DNA of 64,000 nt from Bauldia sp965232525 (GTDB taxonomy: Bacteria > Pseudomonadota > Alphaproteobacteria > Rhizobiales > Kaistiaceae), in contig NZ_OZ246980.1 in the NCBI RefSeq assembly GCF_965232525.1, positions 1,612,001-1,676,000 on the forward strand. Reading direction: 5' to 3'. The position numbers and the translations under genes are program-made. The notes under the pieces were generated by a model that had not been told where the DNA came from, did not search any database, and saw only the letters and a list, made by a program, of their open reading frames with translations. The stretch's first letter is position 1, and the number at the start of each line of letters is the position of its first letter. Below are positions 52,320 through 61,840 of the stretch, piece after piece.

Positions 52320-53271
52320 CGGTCTTCAGGGCGGGCGGATCGCCGCTCGCCCTGTTCCCCCCGTCGGCCAGTGGGCCACGGTCGCGTCGCGGCTGATCGC
52401 GGCGCGGCGCACGCCGGCCTTCTATGCCTTTGTCCTGCCGTTCGCGGCTCTGACGATCGTCTTTGGCATCTGGCCGATCCTGCTCAGCATTCAGGTATCC
52501 CTGACCGAATCGGCGACCGCATTGCGGACGGACCCCACCTATGTGGGGCTGGCCAACTACATCTCGATCCTGAGCGATCCGATCTTCCTGAACTCGCTGT
52601 GGCGAACCCTGCTCTATACCCTGCTCGCCGTCGTCGCCAATGTCGGGTTCGCCCTGGCCTATGCGCTGCTCCTGCACTCGCCGGCGATCAGCCGCGGCGG
52701 CTTGTTCTTCAAGGCAGCAATGTTCCTGCCTGTGGTGACGCCGGATGTCGCCGGCTACGTCGTCTGGCGTTGGCTGTTCGATCAGAGTTTCGGCGCGGTC
52801 AACGCCGCACTAGAACTCGTCGGCCTGCCTGCCTTTGGCGGGATCGCATCGACAACCACTGTCTTCCCGGCGATCCTGATCGCCGAGCTCTGGCATCACG
52901 CCGGCTTCTACACCGTGATTTTCCTGGCCAACCTCGCGATCTGCGACCGGTCGCTGGAGGAGGCGGCCGATATTGACGGCGCCAGTAGCTGGCAGAAGAA
53001 GGTGATGGTGATCCTGCCGCAGCTCCGCCCGGCGATGATCATCAATACGGTCTATGCGGTCATCCAGTTCCTCAAGACCTTCACCGTCATCGTCGTGATG
53101 ACCAAGGGCGGGCCGAACGACGCCACCAACTTCGTTAGCTACTACGCGTATCGGCTGTTCGACCAGGGGCGATATGGCGAAGCGACGGCGATGGCCACCG
53201 TGCTGTTTGTCATCGTCATCGTCTTTGCGCTGCTCGCTTACCGGATCGGCGAACGGGGAGATTGGCGATGA
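52294..53271 (+). CDS. CUT1-type ABC sugar permease, MalF-like subunit (second system)
   Basis: The gene overlaps the binding-protein gene; no ATG is available, and a TTG at 52294 (325 residues) or a GTG at 52225 are the possible starts. Six helices are visible from FYAFVLPFAALTIVFGIWP onward, and the EAA loop is SLEEAADIDGASSWQKK. It ends 4 bases after the start of the second permease. Translation is probably coupled to that of the binding-protein gene. No ATPase gene is present here either. Confidence 0.85.
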   Translation: MPDSSLRSDGLQGGRIAARPVPPVGQWATVASRLIAARRTPAFYAFVLPFAALTIVFGIWPILLSIQVSLTESATALRTDPTYVGLANYISILSDPIFLNSLWRTLLYTLLAVVANVGFALAYALLLHSPAISRGGLFFKAAMFLPVVTPDVAGYVVWRWLFDQSFGAVNAALELVGLPAFGGIASTTTVFPAILIAELWHHAGFYTVIFLANLAICDRSLEEAADIDGASSWQKKVMVILPQLRPAMIINTVYAVIQFLKTFTVIVVMTKGGPNDATNFVSYYAYRLFDQGRYGEATAMATVLFVIVIVFALLAYRIGERGDWR

Positions 53272-54101
53272 CCGTTCGTCCTGTGACCCGCATCCTGGCC
53301 TACGCGACCGCGATCGTGTGCAGCGTGTTCTTTCTCTATCCCTATTGGTGGATGCTTCTCGGCGCGTTCCGCTCGACCGAAGCGGTTCTCACCAGCCCGC
53401 TGCGCCTGTGGCCGGAGAGCTGGAACCTCGATGCGTTCCGCGAGATCGCGATGATCGGCGGCAAGCCGTTGTGGCTCTACGCGATCAACTCGGTGGTGAT
53501 CACTAGCCTCTCGACGGTGATCGCCGTCGCGGTCACCGCGATCGGCGCCTACGCCCTGGTGCGCAAGCCAAAGCTGCCGGGCTTCGCCTTCCTGCGGTAC
53601 GGGTTTCTGACCACCATCATGTATCCGTACATGCTGCTCGTGATCCCGGTCTACATCGTCATGTTCAAGATCGGGCTGCTTGGCACCTATGCCGGCATCA
53701 TCCTGTTCCTGGCGCTGGGGCCGGTTCAGTTCTTCCTGTTCGAGCAATTCTTTCGCTCGATCCCGAAGGAAGTGATCGAAGCGGCGATCGTCGACGGTGC
53801 CAGTGAAGTCCAGGCGCTGACCCGCATCGTGATGCCGATGGCCGCCCCAATCGTCGCGACGGTTGGCATCATCACGTTCCTGCTCAACTGGGCCCAGTGG
53901 TTTCCGGTTCTGGTCGTCTCGCGCTCTCCCGACACCTACACGCTGCCGGTCGCGCTCCTGAACCTCAACGGCGAATTGGGTGTCAACTTCCAGGGCATCA
54001 TGGGGCTGGCGGCGATCACCACGATCCCGGTGACGATCGTGTTCCTCCTGTCGCAGCGGCGGGTCATGCAAGGCATGGCCGAAGGCGCGGTCAAGGGATG
54101 A
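53268..54101 (+). CDS. CUT1-type ABC sugar permease, MalG-like subunit (second system)
   Basis: The ATG at 53268 behind GGGGAGA gives 277 residues. It has an FFLYPYWWMLLGAFRST N-terminal helix region, a MalG-type GIILFLALGPVQFFLF helix and an EAA loop EVIEAAIVDGASEVQAL. The gene overlaps the preceding permease by 4 bases and its TGA overlaps the ATG of the next gene, so it is in the middle of a tightly coupled operon. Confidence 0.9.
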   Translation: MTVRPVTRILAYATAIVCSVFFLYPYWWMLLGAFRSTEAVLTSPLRLWPESWNLDAFREIAMIGGKPLWLYAINSVVITSLSTVIAVAVTAIGAYALVRKPKLPGFAFLRYGFLTTIMYPYMLLVIPVYIVMFKIGLLGTYAGIILFLALGPVQFFLFEQFFRSIPKEVIEAAIVDGASEVQALTRIVMPMAAPIVATVGIITFLLNWAQWFPVLVVSRSPDTYTLPVALLNLNGELGVNFQGIMGLAAITTIPVTIVFLLSQRRVMQGMAEGAVKG

Positions 54102-55255
54102 GCGCGATGGACGCGCCGGTGGCGAACAGCGATACGGATGCCGCGCTGAAACGGCGGATCGACGCCGCGCGGGACGCGACACTGACGTGGCTCGACAGTG
54201 TCGCGTTCGCCGGTGGTCCCAAAGGCGTCATGCGGATCAGTCACGCCCATGACGCCGACGCGTGGCCGGGCGTCCTGCTGCCCGGCACCTACAACGGTAT
54301 CCTGTGTCGCGAACTGATCGACGGCCTTGACCGACTCGACGGAGAAGATCGCGCCACCCTGGTCGCCTGGTTCGAGGCGTTCCGGACCGAGGACGGCCGG
54401 TTCCGGATGACCGGCATGCACGACACCGCGGTGTTCAAGAAACCCGACCGCGACGAGACCTGGCGCTACATCGACTTCCACGTCACCAATTACTCGCTGG
54501 CGGCGATCGAGGCGCTTAATCCCGATCGCATACCGAACCTGATTTTCGCGCGGCCATGGCTTGATCCGATCTACCTCAAGGCGTGGCTGGCCGACCGCGA
54601 TCTGCGCGACCCCTGGCAGGAAGGGAACAACATCGTCAACCTGGCGAGTTTCCTCGCCGGCATCGAGCGCACCGGCGACGCCGCGGACCAGCGGGCAGCG
54701 GCAGCAACCTTCCCGATCCTGTTCGACTGGCACGATCGACTACAGGAGCCGACCACCGGTTTCTGGGGTGTCGGCCAGAGCGAGCCCGACCGGCGTTTGG
54801 AAGCGGTTGCCGGCGCGGTTCACAACTATCACCTCTGGTACAGCCGCCGCAGGCCGATTCCGTATCATGAGCGAGCCATCGACTATGCGCTGACCTGGAA
54901 TCCGGCGGTGTTCAGCGCCTGCATCGACGTGGATATGGTCGATCTCCTCGCCCACGCGGCGCTCCTCACCGACTATCGCCGCAGCGACATCGAAACCTGG
55001 CTGCATCGGATGGTGGGCGCCCTGCTCGATGCGCAGAATCCGGACGGCGGGTTCTGCGACGAACGCGAGGGCGTACGCCGACAGGACGGTTGGGTCGGCG
55101 GCTACGAGGAACCGCACGGTATCTCCAACACCTTCGCCACCTGGTTCCGCTGGATCGCCATCGCCATGGCCGCTGACGTGTTGTGGCCTGGCTGGCGGCA
55201 CTGGCGGTTCCGCCGCAGCATGGGGATCGGCTATCGCCTTGGCGGGGTGACATGA
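54098..55255 (+). CDS. Putative alpha/alpha-toroid protein, possibly glycan-acting
   Basis: The 385-residue product starts with an ATGA overlap to the permease. It is helical with repeated hairpins typical of alpha/alpha toroid enzymes (ATLTWLDSV, NYSLAAIEALN, ATFPILFDWHDRL, LLAHAALLTDYR, MVGALLDAQNPDGGF). The QNPDGGF segment recalls toroid proteins such as terpene cyclase- or glycosidase-like folds. No signal peptide is seen. I do not recognise the exact family; its place between a sugar importer and GH2 enzyme suggests a glycoside hydrolase or lyase-like role. Confidence 0.7.
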   Translation: MSAMDAPVANSDTDAALKRRIDAARDATLTWLDSVAFAGGPKGVMRISHAHDADAWPGVLLPGTYNGILCRELIDGLDRLDGEDRATLVAWFEAFRTEDGRFRMTGMHDTAVFKKPDRDETWRYIDFHVTNYSLAAIEALNPDRIPNLIFARPWLDPIYLKAWLADRDLRDPWQEGNNIVNLASFLAGIERTGDAADQRAAAATFPILFDWHDRLQEPTTGFWGVGQSEPDRRLEAVAGAVHNYHLWYSRRRPIPYHERAIDYALTWNPAVFSACIDVDMVDLLAHAALLTDYRRSDIETWLHRMVGALLDAQNPDGGFCDEREGVRRQDGWVGGYEEPHGISNTFATWFRWIAIAMAADVLWPGWRHWRFRRSMGIGYRLGGVT

Positions 55256-57036
55256 CCGACGACGACAACGATCCGTTCGCCCATCTTCACGATGAGCACT
55301 ATCGCGATCGGTTCAACCGACCCTTGGTCGGCCATCGCGACATGGTGTTCATGGGCGGACGCGACCGGATCGCTCTCGCCGGCCCATGGCGGTTCGCGCT
55401 CGACCTGTTTGACGAAGGCCTCAGGCAGAGGTGGTTCGCGGACACGCCGGGTCCGCCGGAGACGTGGCCGGTGCCGCGCGACTACGACGCAAGCGGCGGC
55501 GAGACCATCGAAGTGCCGTCGTGTTTCACGGCCGTTCGCCCCGAATGGCGCTACTTTGAAGGCGGAGCTTGGTACACCCGCGACATCGACGGCAGCACCT
55601 TCGATCCGGATGCCCGCGTTGTCCTGCGGGTCGGCGCGGCGAACTACGCCGCGCGGGTCTTCCTGAACGGGCGCTTCCTTGCCGCGCACATGGGCGGCTC
55701 GACGCCGTTCTTCGTGGAGCTCACCGGGCATCTCGAATCCGGACAGAACCGCTTGCAGATTAACGTCGACAACCGTCGCGACCCGCGGCGGGTGCCGATG
55801 CACCACATCGATTGGTTCAATCATGGCGGTCTGTTCCGAGAGGTGGACCTGATTGCGCTGCCGCCGGTGTTCATTCGCGACGTTAGCGTTGCGCTGGCGC
55901 CCGGGGGCGATGGGAGCAGGATTGCCGTCGCCGTCCGGCTGTCCGACCGGGCCGACGGCAATGCGGACGTGTTCGTGCCGGAGCTCAGGGTCGCAGCGAC
56001 GGTGCCGATCGAGGCCGGGCAGGGCGGCGCCATTATCGACGCGGCTCCCGACCTCTGGTCGCCGGATACGCCGCGTCTCTATGACGTCGGCATCCGCTTC
56101 GGCGATGACCGGGTGAGCGACCGTGTGGGCTTTCGCGACATCCGGGTCGACGGCGAGCGGATACTGTTCAACGGCGACGATGTTTATCTGCGCGGCATAT
56201 GCGTGCACGAAGACGACGCCGAACATGGTCGCGTCACCAGCGAAGCTGATCTCCGTCGTCGCTTCGCGCATATGAGGGAGCTTGGCTGCAACTTCGCCCG
56301 GCTCGCCCACTATCCACACCACGAGCGTGCTGCCGAGATTGCCGACGAGGTCGGCATCATGCTGTGGGCGGAGATTCCGGTTTACTGGGCGATCCGGTTC
56401 AAGGACCGCACAACCTATGCCGATGCCGAGAATCAGTTGCTCGAACTGATCGCCCGCGATCGAAACCGCGCCTCGGTGATCATGTGGGGTGTCGGCAATG
56501 AAAACGCGGACACCGATGCCCGTTTCAAGTTCATGAGCGGACTGGCCGACACCGCGCGACAGGCCGATCCGAGCCGGCTCGTCACCGCGGCGTGCCTGAT
56601 CAACCGGGAAACGTTTCGCATCGAGGATCGTTTGGCCGATGCGCTCGATATCATCGGTCTCAACGAATATTTCGGCTGGTACGAGCCTGATGTCGGACCG
56701 CTGCGAACGCTGCTCGCGAACTCAAACCCGGGCAAGCCGGTGGTGATCAGCGAGACCGGTGCGGACGCACTCGCTGGCTTTCACGGATCGCTGACGACGT
56801 TTTTCACCGAGGAACGCCAGGCGCAGTTCTACCGCGACCAGTTCGCGGTACTCTCGCTGTGCGACTACGTGCGCGGTGTCTGTCCGTGGCTGCTCTACGA
56901 TTTCCGCAGCGAACGCCGACAGATGGCCCTCCAGGGTGGCTTCAACCGGAAAGGGCTCATCGCGGAAGACAAGGCGACCAAGAAGCAGGCGTTCGATGTC
57001 GTGGCCGCCCACTACCGCGCGATGTTGGGCAATTGA
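55252..57036 (+). CDS. GH2-family glycoside hydrolase (beta-glucuronidase/beta-galactosidase-like)
   Basis: The ATG at 55252 overlaps the previous stop and gives 594 residues. The jelly-roll sugar-binding domain (about 1-190) includes WYTRDIDG and DWFNHGGLFREV. An immunoglobulin-like domain follows (about 190-290), then the TIM barrel with LRGICVHEDDAEHG and ARLAHYPHHE. The acid/base is Glu417 in WGVGNENAD and the nucleophile Glu501 in VVISETGAD. The size and the FNHGGLFR segment favour a beta-glucuronidase over a large LacZ-type enzyme. It lacks a signal peptide, so it acts inside the cell on imported sugar. Confidence 0.87.
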   Translation: MTDDDNDPFAHLHDEHYRDRFNRPLVGHRDMVFMGGRDRIALAGPWRFALDLFDEGLRQRWFADTPGPPETWPVPRDYDASGGETIEVPSCFTAVRPEWRYFEGGAWYTRDIDGSTFDPDARVVLRVGAANYAARVFLNGRFLAAHMGGSTPFFVELTGHLESGQNRLQINVDNRRDPRRVPMHHIDWFNHGGLFREVDLIALPPVFIRDVSVALAPGGDGSRIAVAVRLSDRADGNADVFVPELRVAATVPIEAGQGGAIIDAAPDLWSPDTPRLYDVGIRFGDDRVSDRVGFRDIRVDGERILFNGDDVYLRGICVHEDDAEHGRVTSEADLRRRFAHMRELGCNFARLAHYPHHERAAEIADEVGIMLWAEIPVYWAIRFKDRTTYADAENQLLELIARDRNRASVIMWGVGNENADTDARFKFMSGLADTARQADPSRLVTAACLINRETFRIEDRLADALDIIGLNEYFGWYEPDVGPLRTLLANSNPGKPVVISETGADALAGFHGSLTTFFTEERQAQFYRDQFAVLSLCDYVRGVCPWLLYDFRSERRQMALQGGFNRKGLIAEDKATKKQAFDVVAAHYRAMLGN

Positions 57037-57061
57037 GTAGCGCCCGCAGTGTCATGGTTGC

Positions 57062-58318
57062 TTACGCCTCGGGCGTCCCGGCCATATCGAATTTCTTCGG
57101 GTCAAGCGTCTCGGTCGAGCGAACGGCCGCTTCCGATGCATCCATGTCGCCAAAGGCGACCCGGCTGGCGGTCTCGATGTTCTGGATGATCGCTTGGGTT
57201 TCGGCTTCCGTGTGCTGTGGGTGAGTCGGGATCATGATCGTGCGGCTCAGGATATCGAGCGAGCGGGCGCACATATCCTTGTCGTAGTCCCGCCGGCACT
57301 CGGCATTGTCCGGATGCTGGTAGGGGTTCATCGCCGGATGGGCGGCGCCGGCGCCCATCAGCACCTGGTCCCATTCGGTATAGGTATGCCGGCCGGTCTT
57401 ACCGGCGATGACCACCGGGTATACCTCCACGAACCGTTCCGCCTGCTCGGCGGACGGCAGCAGATACATCACGTGCGCGGCGCAGTCGTAGTCAGGGCTG
57501 TTCATCGGCGACAGTTCCAAGCCGAGATTGCCGAGCCGTGACGTGGCGTCGATGATCTGACGCTTCTCCGCGCGCATGGCGCCGATAAGGCCGTCGATGC
57601 GGTCGAGCTGGACGTTGAGCATGGCGCCGACCAGTTCCGACGCGCGGCCGCCATTGCCGGCAAATGGCTTCAGGGCGTCGTCGCGGCCGGTCCAATAGAA
57701 ATGGCAGGGGTCGATGGCGCAGCGGGCGCGCTCGGCGAGCGTTTCGTCGGACGTCGTAATCGCGCCGCCTTCGCCGGCGGTCATGTTCTTGTAGTAGTTG
57801 AAGCTGAACGCGCCGATGTCGCCGATCGATCCGAACTTGCGGCCTTCGTACCCACCACCGACGCCCTGGCAGGCATCCTCGATGACCTTAAGCCCACGGC
57901 GCCGGGCGATCTCCATGATCGCTTCCATGTTGCAGGCCGCCCCCCACATGTGGACGGGAACGATTGCCTTGGTGCGCGGACCGATCGCGTCTTCGATGGC
58001 CTGCGGGTCGATGGTGATGCTCTCGTCGATGTCGACGATCACCGGGATCGCACCAGTGGTCAGAACCGCGGTGGCGGTCGCCATGTAGGTGTGCGCCGGG
58101 ATCAGTACCTCGTCGCCGGGGCCGAGCTCAGCGGCGATCATCGATGCCGAGAGCGCGTAGGTGCCGCTGACCGTGAGGCCACAGTGGTTGACGCCGATGT
58201 AGTCGGCGTAGCGACGCTCGAAGCGCTCGCACTCCTCCCCGTTGTCGTAGCGAAATAGCCGGCCCGATCGGATCACCTTGGCCAGCGCTTCGATTTCTTC
58301 CTCGCCGACGACATACAT
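57062..58318 (-). CDS. DegT/DnrJ/EryC1-family PLP-dependent sugar aminotransferase
   Basis: The ATG at 58318, nine bases after GGGAG, gives 418 residues. Key parts are the cofactor region VSGTYALSASMIAAE, the aspartate in VIEDACQGVGG, and the Schiff-base Lys177 in FSFNYYKNMTAGEGG. These enzymes transaminate keto sugars or cyclitols; the sequence has some resemblance to AHBA synthase and inosamine aminotransferases. The C-terminal 40 residues after TQAIIQNI are longer than usual and of no known role. It is 92 bases downstream of the PPK2 gene on the same strand. Confidence 0.87.
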   Translation of the reverse strand: MYVVGEEEIEALAKVIRSGRLFRYDNGEECERFERRYADYIGVNHCGLTVSGTYALSASMIAAELGPGDEVLIPAHTYMATATAVLTTGAIPVIVDIDESITIDPQAIEDAIGPRTKAIVPVHMWGAACNMEAIMEIARRRGLKVIEDACQGVGGGYEGRKFGSIGDIGAFSFNYYKNMTAGEGGAITTSDETLAERARCAIDPCHFYWTGRDDALKPFAGNGGRASELVGAMLNVQLDRIDGLIGAMRAEKRQIIDATSRLGNLGLELSPMNSPDYDCAAHVMYLLPSAEQAERFVEVYPVVIAGKTGRHTYTEWDQVLMGAGAAHPAMNPYQHPDNAECRRDYDKDMCARSLDILSRTIMIPTHPQHTEAETQAIIQNIETASRVAFGDMDASEAAVRSTETLDPKKFDMAGTPEA

Positions 58319-58410
58319 GACGTTTTTCTCCCAATCCCTGTCCGCGCCCACCGTAGCCGCATCGAGGTCTGCCCGGAAGCGCCGGGATGTGCTCGGTCGC
58401 GAGCCGGTCG

Positions 58411-59298
58411 CTATCCCGGGCCGTCTTCCGCCTTCAGGGTCGATTCGATCGCCTTGAGTTCCTTCCGACGCGCGGCCGAGGTCGACGGATATTCGAGTTT
58501 CAGGTCGCCAAATGTCTGAACCAGTATTTGCGAAACGATCAGCCGTGCGTTCTCCTTGTCGTCGGCAGGGACAACGTACCAGGGCGCATGGTCGGTGCTG
58601 GTGGCGGACAAACAGGCACCGTATGCCTTCATGTAGCGCGGCCAGTACTGCCGCTCGGTGGCGTCGGCTTCGCTGAACTTCCAGTTCTTCTCCGGCTCCT
58701 CGATGCGGGCAAGGAAGCGTTCCCGCTGCTCCTCCCAAGACAGGTGCAGGAACACCTTGACGATCCGGGTCTCGCTGCGATGGAGGTGGGCTTCATGGTC
58801 GACGATCGAGCGGTAGCGGGCCTGCCAGAAGTCGTCGTGCTCGGCCTTTTTCGGATCGATGCCGGTGGCGGCAAGAAGGTCGGGATGAACCCGTACGACC
58901 AGCACATCTTCGTAGTACGACCGGTTGAAGATGCCGACGCGGCCGCGCTCGGGGAGCTGCTTCGACGTTCGCCAGAGGAAGTCGTGGAGCCGCTCCTCGC
59001 TGCTTGGCTGGCGGAAGTTGGCGACCTGACAGTGCGCCGGATTCACCCCGGAGAGGACATGGGCAATGGTCCCGTCCTTGCCCGCCGCATCCATGCCCTG
59101 CAGGACGAGCAACACAGCATAAGTCTCGCTGGCGGCGAGGCATCTTTGCGACTCGCTCAGCGTTTCCACATGATCTTCCAGGATCGCGCGATAATCGTCC
59201 TTGGAGCGATAGACCGGCGCCACACGGGTCGGCCACTTGTCGAGCTCGACCCGGTGATCGGGCGGTACACGGTAGTCCTTGATCGATATGGTCAACAA
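58411..59298 (-). CDS. ppk2: PPK2-family polyphosphate kinase
   Basis: The frame starts with TTG at 59298 (a second TTG at 59295) behind GAGGTGG, and gives 295 residues. The Walker A motif is GMDAAGKDG (residues 68-76), the second motif ANFRQPSSEE follows, and FNRSYYEDVLVVRVHP carries the lid and Walker B residues, all typical of PPK2. These enzymes transfer phosphate between polyphosphate and nucleoside mono- or diphosphates. The gene begins 6 bases after the stop of the proton ATPase gene, so both are cotranscribed. Confidence 0.9.
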   Translation of the reverse strand: MLTISIKDYRVPPDHRVELDKWPTRVAPVYRSKDDYRAILEDHVETLSESQRCLAASETYAVLLVLQGMDAAGKDGTIAHVLSGVNPAHCQVANFRQPSSEERLHDFLWRTSKQLPERGRVGIFNRSYYEDVLVVRVHPDLLAATGIDPKKAEHDDFWQARYRSIVDHEAHLHRSETRIVKVFLHLSWEEQRERFLARIEEPEKNWKFSEADATERQYWPRYMKAYGACLSATSTDHAPWYVVPADDKENARLIVSQILVQTFGDLKLEYPSTSAARRKELKAIESTLKAEDGPG

Positions 59299-59304
59299 AC
59301 CACC

Positions 59305-61788
59305 TCAGGCCTTTGATGGCGCCGGTGCAGCGCGCGGGGGTGTGGCATCGTGCCGGCGGTCGAGGACGGCATAGGCGATCAGCTTCACCCGGTCCTCGAT
59401 CAGGAACCACACTAGAGCGTAGCCCCAGACGACCGCCGCCCAGCCCCAGCCAATCGGCGTCATCAGCACACCGTAAACCGCGATCAGTGTCGCAACCGTC
59501 TGGGTGGCGATCACAGCGCCGAGCAGGATCGGCGCCGGGGCGATCGACCAGAACGGACCACGGGTGCGGGCGACGAAGACGGTGAGATGACCGGCGACCG
59601 AGAGCTTCAGATAGATCAGGGTTTGGATCATGTCGCGATCGAGATCGAACACCCGCTCCGCCAGCAGGAACAGTCCGAAACTCTCGACCAGACCCATCGC
59701 GCCGAGGGACGTCGCCACCGCGAGCACACTGCGCATGTCCCAATTCTCGGGCGTCTTCGAGTAGCGCACCTTGTCGTAAGCGATCGAAAGGATGGCACCG
59801 TCGTTCAACAGGGCCAGGAAGACGATCATGATCGCCGTCACCGGGTAGAAGTTGAAGACGATGATCGACAGGGTCATGAACAGGATGACCCGAATGGTCT
59901 CGGCGATCCGGTAGATCGCGTAGCTGTTCATCCGCTGGAAGATCTTGCGGGCCTCGCGGATCGCTTCGATGATGACGGAGAGCCCGGCCGACATCAGCAC
60001 GATGTCGGCGGCTGCTCGCGCAGCGTCGGTAGCGCCAGAGACGGCGATACCGCAGTCGGCTTTCTTCAGGGCCGGTGCGTCGTTGACGCCGTCTCCGGTC
60101 ATGCCGACGATGTGGTCATCCTTCTGCAACGCCTCGACGATCGCGAATTTGTGCTCGGGAAACACCTGAGCGAACCCGTCGGCAGATTCGATCTTCTTGG
60201 TGTCCTCGGCGCTGACCGTTTCATCCTTGCCGGCGCTGATTACCGCCGCATCGAGGATGTCGGTGCCCATCCCCAATTGCTTCGCCATCTCGACGGCAAT
60301 GGCCTGCTGATCGCCGGTCACCATCTTGACCGTGACGCCCATATCGTGCGCCGCAGCGATGGTCTCCTTGGAGTCGGTCCGCGGCGGATCGAACAACGGG
60401 ATGACGCCGAGGAACTGCCAGCCCTTGTCGCCGACGGCGCGGGCAACCCCAAGCGACCGGAAGCCGCGCTTGGCGAAACCGTCGACCGCATCGGTCACCG
60501 CGGACTTCACGGCATCGGCGTTGTCGCTCAAGGCGAGGATCACCTGCGGGGCGCCCTTGGTGACCTTGACGGTCGTGCCGTCGGTTGCATTCAGCGTCGC
60601 CTCGGTTCGCTTGTGGACAGGATCGAACGGCTGGAAATGAGTGACCGTGTAGCCGGCGAGAGCCGCCTTGTCCTTCACGCCACCGATCACCGCGAGATCG
60701 ATGGTGTCTTCATCCTCAGCGCGCGATGCCAGCGCCGCCGCGGCGATGATGTCCTCGGGTTTCTCACCTTCGACCGCGAACGGATCGCCGAGCGTCAGCG
60801 TGTTCTGGGTGAGCGTACCGGTCTTGTCGGAGCAGAGCACGTCCATCCCAGCGAGCTCTTCGATCGATGCCAGTCGGCTGACGATCGCCTGCATGCCGGC
60901 TAAGAGGCGCGCGCCGACCGCCATGGTGACCGACAGCACGGTCGGCATCGCCACGGGGATCGCCGCGACGGTGAGCACCAGCGCGAACTGGAGCGTCTCG
61001 AGTAGCGGGTCGCCGCGCCAAACCGCAACCGCGATGATCAAAATCACGAGAACGATGGCCAGCACGATCAGATAGTTGCCGATCTTCAGGACGGCGCGCT
61101 GGAAGTGGCTGACCGTGTGCGCCTCACCGACGAGTTTGGCGGTTTGGCCGAAATAGGTGTTGGCGCCGGTGGCATAGACCAGGCCGTCGGTTTCGCCCTG
61201 GCGGATGATGGCACCGGAGAAGATCGCCTCTCCGGTCTTGCGGGTGACCGGCAGCGATTCGCCGGTGAGTGCCGACTGATCCACCTCGACCGGATCGCCA
61301 TCGAGAAGCCGCGCGTCGGCCGGAACGATATCGCCGAGACGCACGCGGATGACGTCGCCGGGGACGATCTCGCGTGCGCCGACGCTCGTCCAGTTGCCGT
61401 CGCGTTTGACCTTGGCGTGGATTGCCAGCTTCGCCTTGAGAGCGGCGATCGCGTTTCCGGCCTGGTGCTCCTCCCAGAAGCCGATGATGGCATTGGCGAA
61501 GAGCAGAACCAGGATGATGCCGAAATCCGCCCAGTGGCCGACCACCGCCGACAGGATCACGGCGATCTCGATCATCCAGGGTATCGGCCCCCAGAAGTAG
61601 CTGAGGAACTTGAGAAACGGGTTCTCTTGCTTCTCGGCAAGTTCGTTGAAGCCGAACTTGGCGAGTCGCTTCTTCGCCTCTTCGCCGGAGAGACCGTTCG
61701 GTGACGATCCGATCTCCGCTTCGAGGCGATCGAGCGGCATCGTCTGTAGATCGGATTTAGGTTTGGTTTTGGTGTCGGCGGCGGTCAT
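59305..61788 (-). CDS. P-type (P3A) plasma-membrane proton ATPase
   Basis: The 827-residue product has the complete P-type ATPase set: SALTGES in the actuator, the phosphorylated Asp321 in CSDKTGTLTQN, KGAPQVI in the nucleotide domain, MVTGDQ, and TGDGVNDAPALKKAD. About ten membrane helices are expected, with AAIPVAMPTVLSVTMAVGA in helix 4. The short cytoplasmic N-terminus and the absence of cysteine metal-binding motifs fit the P3A H+-ATPase family of plants, fungi and some prokaryotes. It is the first gene of an operon with PPK2. Confidence 0.9.
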   Translation of the reverse strand: MTAADTKTKPKSDLQTMPLDRLEAEIGSSPNGLSGEEAKKRLAKFGFNELAEKQENPFLKFLSYFWGPIPWMIEIAVILSAVVGHWADFGIILVLLFANAIIGFWEEHQAGNAIAALKAKLAIHAKVKRDGNWTSVGAREIVPGDVIRVRLGDIVPADARLLDGDPVEVDQSALTGESLPVTRKTGEAIFSGAIIRQGETDGLVYATGANTYFGQTAKLVGEAHTVSHFQRAVLKIGNYLIVLAIVLVILIIAVAVWRGDPLLETLQFALVLTVAAIPVAMPTVLSVTMAVGARLLAGMQAIVSRLASIEELAGMDVLCSDKTGTLTQNTLTLGDPFAVEGEKPEDIIAAAALASRAEDEDTIDLAVIGGVKDKAALAGYTVTHFQPFDPVHKRTEATLNATDGTTVKVTKGAPQVILALSDNADAVKSAVTDAVDGFAKRGFRSLGVARAVGDKGWQFLGVIPLFDPPRTDSKETIAAAHDMGVTVKMVTGDQQAIAVEMAKQLGMGTDILDAAVISAGKDETVSAEDTKKIESADGFAQVFPEHKFAIVEALQKDDHIVGMTGDGVNDAPALKKADCGIAVSGATDAARAAADIVLMSAGLSVIIEAIREARKIFQRMNSYAIYRIAETIRVILFMTLSIIVFNFYPVTAIMIVFLALLNDGAILSIAYDKVRYSKTPENWDMRSVLAVATSLGAMGLVESFGLFLLAERVFDLDRDMIQTLIYLKLSVAGHLTVFVARTRGPFWSIAPAPILLGAVIATQTVATLIAVYGVLMTPIGWGWAAVVWGYALVWFLIEDRVKLIAYAVLDRRHDATPPRAAPAPSKA

Positions 61789-61840
61789 TCGGAATCAACG
61801 GCTAGAGGTGGACCCTTGTACCCTACCACTTAGGTGACGG

